This document shows positions 6,802 to 9,046 of a DNA stretch of 9,046 nt, in pieces. Source of the DNA: Candidatus Sabulitectum sp. (GTDB taxonomy: Bacteria > Fermentibacterota > Fermentibacteria > Fermentibacterales > JCC-6). The stretch is from NCBI GenBank assembly GCA_029940175.1, contig JAOZRM010000131.1:1-9046 (forward strand), given 5' to 3'. The stretch's first letter is position 1, and every line of letters starts with the position of its first letter. A program made the position numbers and the translations under genes. Below the pieces are notes generated by a model. The model had not been told where the DNA came from, searched no databases, and was given only the letters and a program-made list of their open reading frames with translations.

Positions 6802-6828
6802 CGCTCCGGCATATCAACTGCCGGAGCG
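6802..6828 (-). terminator. GC-rich hairpin after the ferredoxin-GltD gene, without U-tract
   Basis: Perfect 9-bp inverted repeat, CGCTCCGGC (6802-6810) and GCCGGAGCG (6820-6828), with a 9-nt loop, 10 nt beyond the stop codon. The minus strand continues GATTGGCT, so the U-run of a standard intrinsic terminator is missing. It may stabilise the mRNA 3' end or act in Rho-dependent termination. Confidence 0.45.
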
Positions 6829-6838
6829 AGAGGTTTGC

Positions 6839-8638
6839 TTACTTGCTGTTCAGGTAGCTGTGGATTCCACGGGCTGCAACATAGCCGTTTGCTATTCCAT
6901 GAATTACATCAGGGCCTTCGATAATGTCTCCTCCAACAAAGAGCCATTTCAGATCTGACTGGAACTTGTCATTTACTTCAATTCTACCACCCCGCCCAAA
7001 CTTCAACTGAGATTTGACATCTTCAGAGAGGTAGGACAGATCCATGCCCTGACCGATGGATTCAACAATCATGTCCGCCTTGAAGAACTTCTTCTGTTCT
7101 TCATCAAACTTTGGACTGAATCTTCCATTCTCATCAAACACCGAAAGGCATCTGACAACATGCAGACCCACTATTTTTCCATCTTTGGTCTCTATTTTCC
7201 TGGGTCCCCATGCAGGGTCAATGATGGCATTCTCCTCGCGAGCCTCAACTATTTCCTCAAGGTCCGCAGGCATTACCTCTTCAGCTTCCAGACAGGTGGC
7301 TAAAACCTGTACTTTGCCGTACTTCTGATTCTGTAGTCTGGCAAGAGTTCTTGTGATGTCCATTGCCACGTTACCGCCACCGATCACCACGATGTTCTCT
7401 GCAACATCAATTTCGTTACCCAGAGTTACTTCTCGAAGAAGGTCTGTGGCGAAATAAACTCTCTGATGTTCTGCGCCCGGCACGCGGGTGCTTCTTCCCA
7501 GATGAAGCCCGGTTCCTGCAAAAACAGCATCATAGCTGTTGTGCAGTTCTTCCAGTGAGATGTCTGTTCCTATTCTAGTGTTGTACTGTATCTCTACACC
7601 CAGTGTTTTCAGGTACTCAACATCCTTGTCGATCTGATCGTATGGAAGTCTGTACTCTGGGATACCGTATCTTGCCATACCACCTGACTCCGGCAGGGCC
7701 TCATATATCTTCGTTTTGTAACCCATGATGGCAAGGTAGTAAGCAGCAGAAATTCCTGCAGGGCCAGCTCCGATCACGGCAACTTTCCTGTTCAGCTCTT
7801 CATCTTCAAGATGAGCTGTTCCCAGAATCTCCTGGTATTTTTCTGCTGGAATCTGGTCTGCGATGTATCTCTTCAACCATCTTATGGCCAGAGGGTCTCC
7901 GTTGTTGTGCAAAGCACAGGCGGTTTCGCACTTGTGGGTACAAATACGCCCGCAGATCTCCGGCATGGGGTTTGTTTCATAGAGGATCCGGAATGCATTT
8001 TCAATGTCGTCATCTCTGATGGCGGCAATGTAGGCGGGAATGTCCATATGAGCCGGGCAGGTTGCTATGCAGAGACCGCATTCAATGCATCTTTGCGCTT
8101 CCTTCATGGCCTGCTCTTTGTTGTAACCTTTTACGATCTCAATAAATGACTTGTCACGGTCCTCGGGTTTGATCTCCAGCATCTCTACTCTGTGATAGTC
8201 CAGGATCTGAATGTCAGGCGAACGGCTGTAGCCAACTTCAGAGTCCTGCCATTTCGTCTTATCTGCTCCTGGTACAAACCTGTAGTCTTCGGGATTGTCA
8301 GCGATCCATGTGAAGTCGTTAGACATGGTGAGCGACCCGGTGGGACATACATCCACACAGAGAGCACACCAGCAGCACCGGCCGTAGTCTATCATGGGGC
8401 GCAGTCCGCTGTCACCATCCACTGTTTCCTGCCCTTCAACCGGAACGATATCAATAGCATCATTCTGACAGATCTCTTCACAGGTTCCACAACCGATACA
8501 CTTGCTGAAATCGTTCTTGTGAAACCCCCTGTAGTTATCAGCACCGGGTCTGTCATTTATGGGATCTTTTATGGTCCATGGCTTTTGAGCTGCTCGCTCC
8601 CAGACCCTTAAAGGTGACAGTACATCTTTCAATTTCAT
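6839..8638 (-). CDS. Ferredoxin (NuoI/HycF-like) fused to GltD/NfnB-like FAD-NAD(P)H oxidoreductase
   Basis: A 599-aa predicted electron-transfer protein. Residues 1-115 resemble the two-cluster ferredoxin subunit of complex I and group 4 hydrogenases: YRGFHKNDFSKCIGCGTCEEIC with Cys47/50/53/57, then CCWCALCVDVCP with Cys88/91/94/98. Residues 175-245 form the cysteine-rich entry domain of the glutamate-synthase small subunit family: CIECGLCIATCP (184-195) and CGRICTHKCETAC (229-241). Residues 285-599 are the flavoprotein: FAD-binding VAVIGAGPAG (286-295), GGMARYGIPEYRLP (319-332), NAD(P)-binding VVIGGGNVAMD (417-427), and C-terminal FVGGD with GIANGYVAA (567-589). It probably passes electrons between NAD(P)H and the neighbouring membrane complex. 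The start is ATG 8638, with GAGGTGA 4 nt upstream overlapping the stop of the NuoD-like gene. A 63-residue upstream extension would overlap that gene. Glutamate synthase itself is unlikely, as no GltB is seen and the ferredoxin part is foreign to GltD. Confidence 0.9.
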   Translation of the reverse strand: MKLKDVLSPLRVWERAAQKPWTIKDPINDRPGADNYRGFHKNDFSKCIGCGTCEEICQNDAIDIVPVEGQETVDGDSGLRPMIDYGRCCWCALCVDVCPTGSLTMSNDFTWIADNPEDYRFVPGADKTKWQDSEVGYSRSPDIQILDYHRVEMLEIKPEDRDKSFIEIVKGYNKEQAMKEAQRCIECGLCIATCPAHMDIPAYIAAIRDDDIENAFRILYETNPMPEICGRICTHKCETACALHNNGDPLAIRWLKRYIADQIPAEKYQEILGTAHLEDEELNRKVAVIGAGPAGISAAYYLAIMGYKTKIYEALPESGGMARYGIPEYRLPYDQIDKDVEYLKTLGVEIQYNTRIGTDISLEELHNSYDAVFAGTGLHLGRSTRVPGAEHQRVYFATDLLREVTLGNEIDVAENIVVIGGGNVAMDITRTLARLQNQKYGKVQVLATCLEAEEVMPADLEEIVEAREENAIIDPAWGPRKIETKDGKIVGLHVVRCLSVFDENGRFSPKFDEEQKKFFKADMIVESIGQGMDLSYLSEDVKSQLKFGRGGRIEVNDKFQSDLKWLFVGGDIIEGPDVIHGIANGYVAARGIHSYLNSK

Positions 8639-8642
8639 TTTC

Positions 8643-8649
8643 TCACCTC
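8643..8649 (-). promoter_or_regulatory. Ribosome binding site deciding the fusion-gene start
   Basis: GAGGTGA on the minus strand, 4 nt before ATG 8638. Its TGA is the stop codon of the upstream NuoD-like gene, a coupled-translation arrangement. Confidence 0.75.
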
Positions 8650-9046
8650 TCAATTTCCGGTGGGCATGTATGGAGTGAAACCATAAGAGCAGCAAGATCA
8701 GAAAGGCTGATGTTAACTGCCAGTTCTTCAAGAACAGAAATAGCATGGGTGTAGCTGGCTCCCCTTGCAAAAATCCTTCTCGGTTTTCCTGTGCCATCGG
8801 AAACCATGTAGAATCCGTGTTCACCACGGGTCGATTCTGCCTTTACATAGGTCTGGCCCGGGGGGATCTTCCAGTTGACCAGGTTGGGCATCTCCGCCTG
8901 TATTGCTCCTTCTTCCGGAATCCTGTCAAGAATTGCGGATACCAGATCAAGGCTTTGATGAAGATCCTTGTATCTAAGCTCTGCACGGGCGTATGCATCA
9001 CCCACAGTAGAAGTTATCATCTTAACATCAAGTTCGCTGTATTTTA
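8643..9046 (-). CDS. NuoD / group 4 hydrogenase-type large subunit, C-terminal part
   Basis: The reading frame enters from beyond the right edge; ATG 9020 is internal, since the frame is open upstream (KYSELDVK) and matches the NuoD region before GDxYxR. About 133 residues are visible. Recognisable segments are VGDAYARAELR, QSLDLVSAILDRIP, a Pro-Gly-rich stretch ending in YVKAES, GEHGFYMVSDG and KPRRIFARGASYTH, all in the order of the NuoD C-terminal domain. The end reads SLHTCPPEIER. NiFe hydrogenases have a CxxC here; this protein keeps one Cys and has Glu where the second Cys would be, as in NuoD (MGEVDR). It is likely the large subunit of a complex-I-like or energy-converting-hydrogenase-related complex, cytoplasmic and membrane-attached. 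The next gene starts 4 nt after its stop and supplies ferredoxin and NAD(P)H domains, so both probably serve one complex. Without the N-terminal cysteine motif, hydrogenase activity cannot be fully excluded. Confidence 0.85.
   Translation of the reverse strand, partial: KYSELDVKMITSTVGDAYARAELRYKDLHQSLDLVSAILDRIPEEGAIQAEMPNLVNWKIPPGQTYVKAESTRGEHGFYMVSDGTGKPRRIFARGASYTHAISVLEELAVNISLSDLAALMVSLHTCPPEIER

Larger units (their letters stand above)
6661..6838 (-). other. Gap between ferredoxin-GltD gene and cyclase gene
   Basis: 178 nt holding a hairpin just after the upstream gene and the promoter of the cyclase gene, listed separately. No small ORF with a ribosome binding site is visible. Confidence 0.6.

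Noticed and set aside
8192..8611. 139-aa plus-strand frame opposite the ferredoxin domain
   Set aside because: Antisense to conserved cysteine motifs of the minus-strand gene; no independent support.
8639..8827. 63-residue N-terminal extension of the ferredoxin-GltD frame with a hydrophobic stretch resembling a signal anchor
   Set aside because: It overlaps the well-supported C-terminus of the NuoD-like gene in another frame, whereas ATG 8638 has a strong ribosome binding site and begins at the usual point of the ferredoxin family.

Overview
The window comes from a bacterial chromosome of moderate GC content (mid-to-upper 40s percent by eye). Start codons are mixed ATG/TTG with AGGAG-like ribosome binding sites, and all three standard stop codons are used. 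I see no transposase, integrase, tRNA, rRNA or CRISPR array. The gene content suggests an uncultured anaerobic or fermentative bacterium of a deep-branching lineage: a complex-I/group-4-hydrogenase-like module, a ferredoxin-GltD fusion, an AMP-forming acetyl-CoA synthetase, and an orphan acidic secreted protein. The sequence alone does not fix the phylum.

Layout. Positions 1-2719 (minus strand) hold a compact run read right to left: an exported Shewanella-like metallophosphatase, acpS 17 nt behind it, then acsA, whose 3' end lies beyond the window's left edge. A 207-nt intergenic region (2720-2926) separates this run from a single plus-strand gene (2927-3517). That gene encodes a small, very acidic, Trp-rich secreted protein and is closed by a strong intrinsic terminator. 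Its upstream region carries a CRP-like palindrome centred exactly 41.5 nt before a predicted start site. Positions 3641-6660 (minus) hold a three-part signalling protein (class III nucleotide cyclase, STAND/NB-ARC-type ATPase, TPR repeats) with a clear sigma-70-type promoter, followed by ppnP, a cupin-fold nucleoside phosphorylase. A second CRP-like box lies between them. Positions 6839-9046 (minus) hold the end of an operon encoding the C-terminal part of a NuoD/group-4-hydrogenase-type large subunit and, 4 nt later, a 599-residue fusion of a NuoI/HycF-like ferredoxin to a GltD/NfnB-like flavoprotein.

How the genes may work together. The right-hand operon looks like the electron-input side of a membrane oxidoreductase: NAD(P)H and FAD chemistry joined in one chain to [4Fe-4S] clusters next to the NuoD-like catalytic subunit. 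The large subunit's C-terminal motif keeps only one of the two cysteines needed for a NiFe site and has a NuoD-like Glu in place of the other. A quinone-, sulfur- or otherwise non-hydrogenase reaction is therefore more likely than H2 chemistry. In the middle, a predicted cAMP-type cyclase sits close to two CRP-like operator candidates, which suggests (inference) a local cyclic-nucleotide regulon covering the secreted protein and possibly ppnP. The left-hand run combines acetate activation, carrier-protein maturation and an exported phosphatase.
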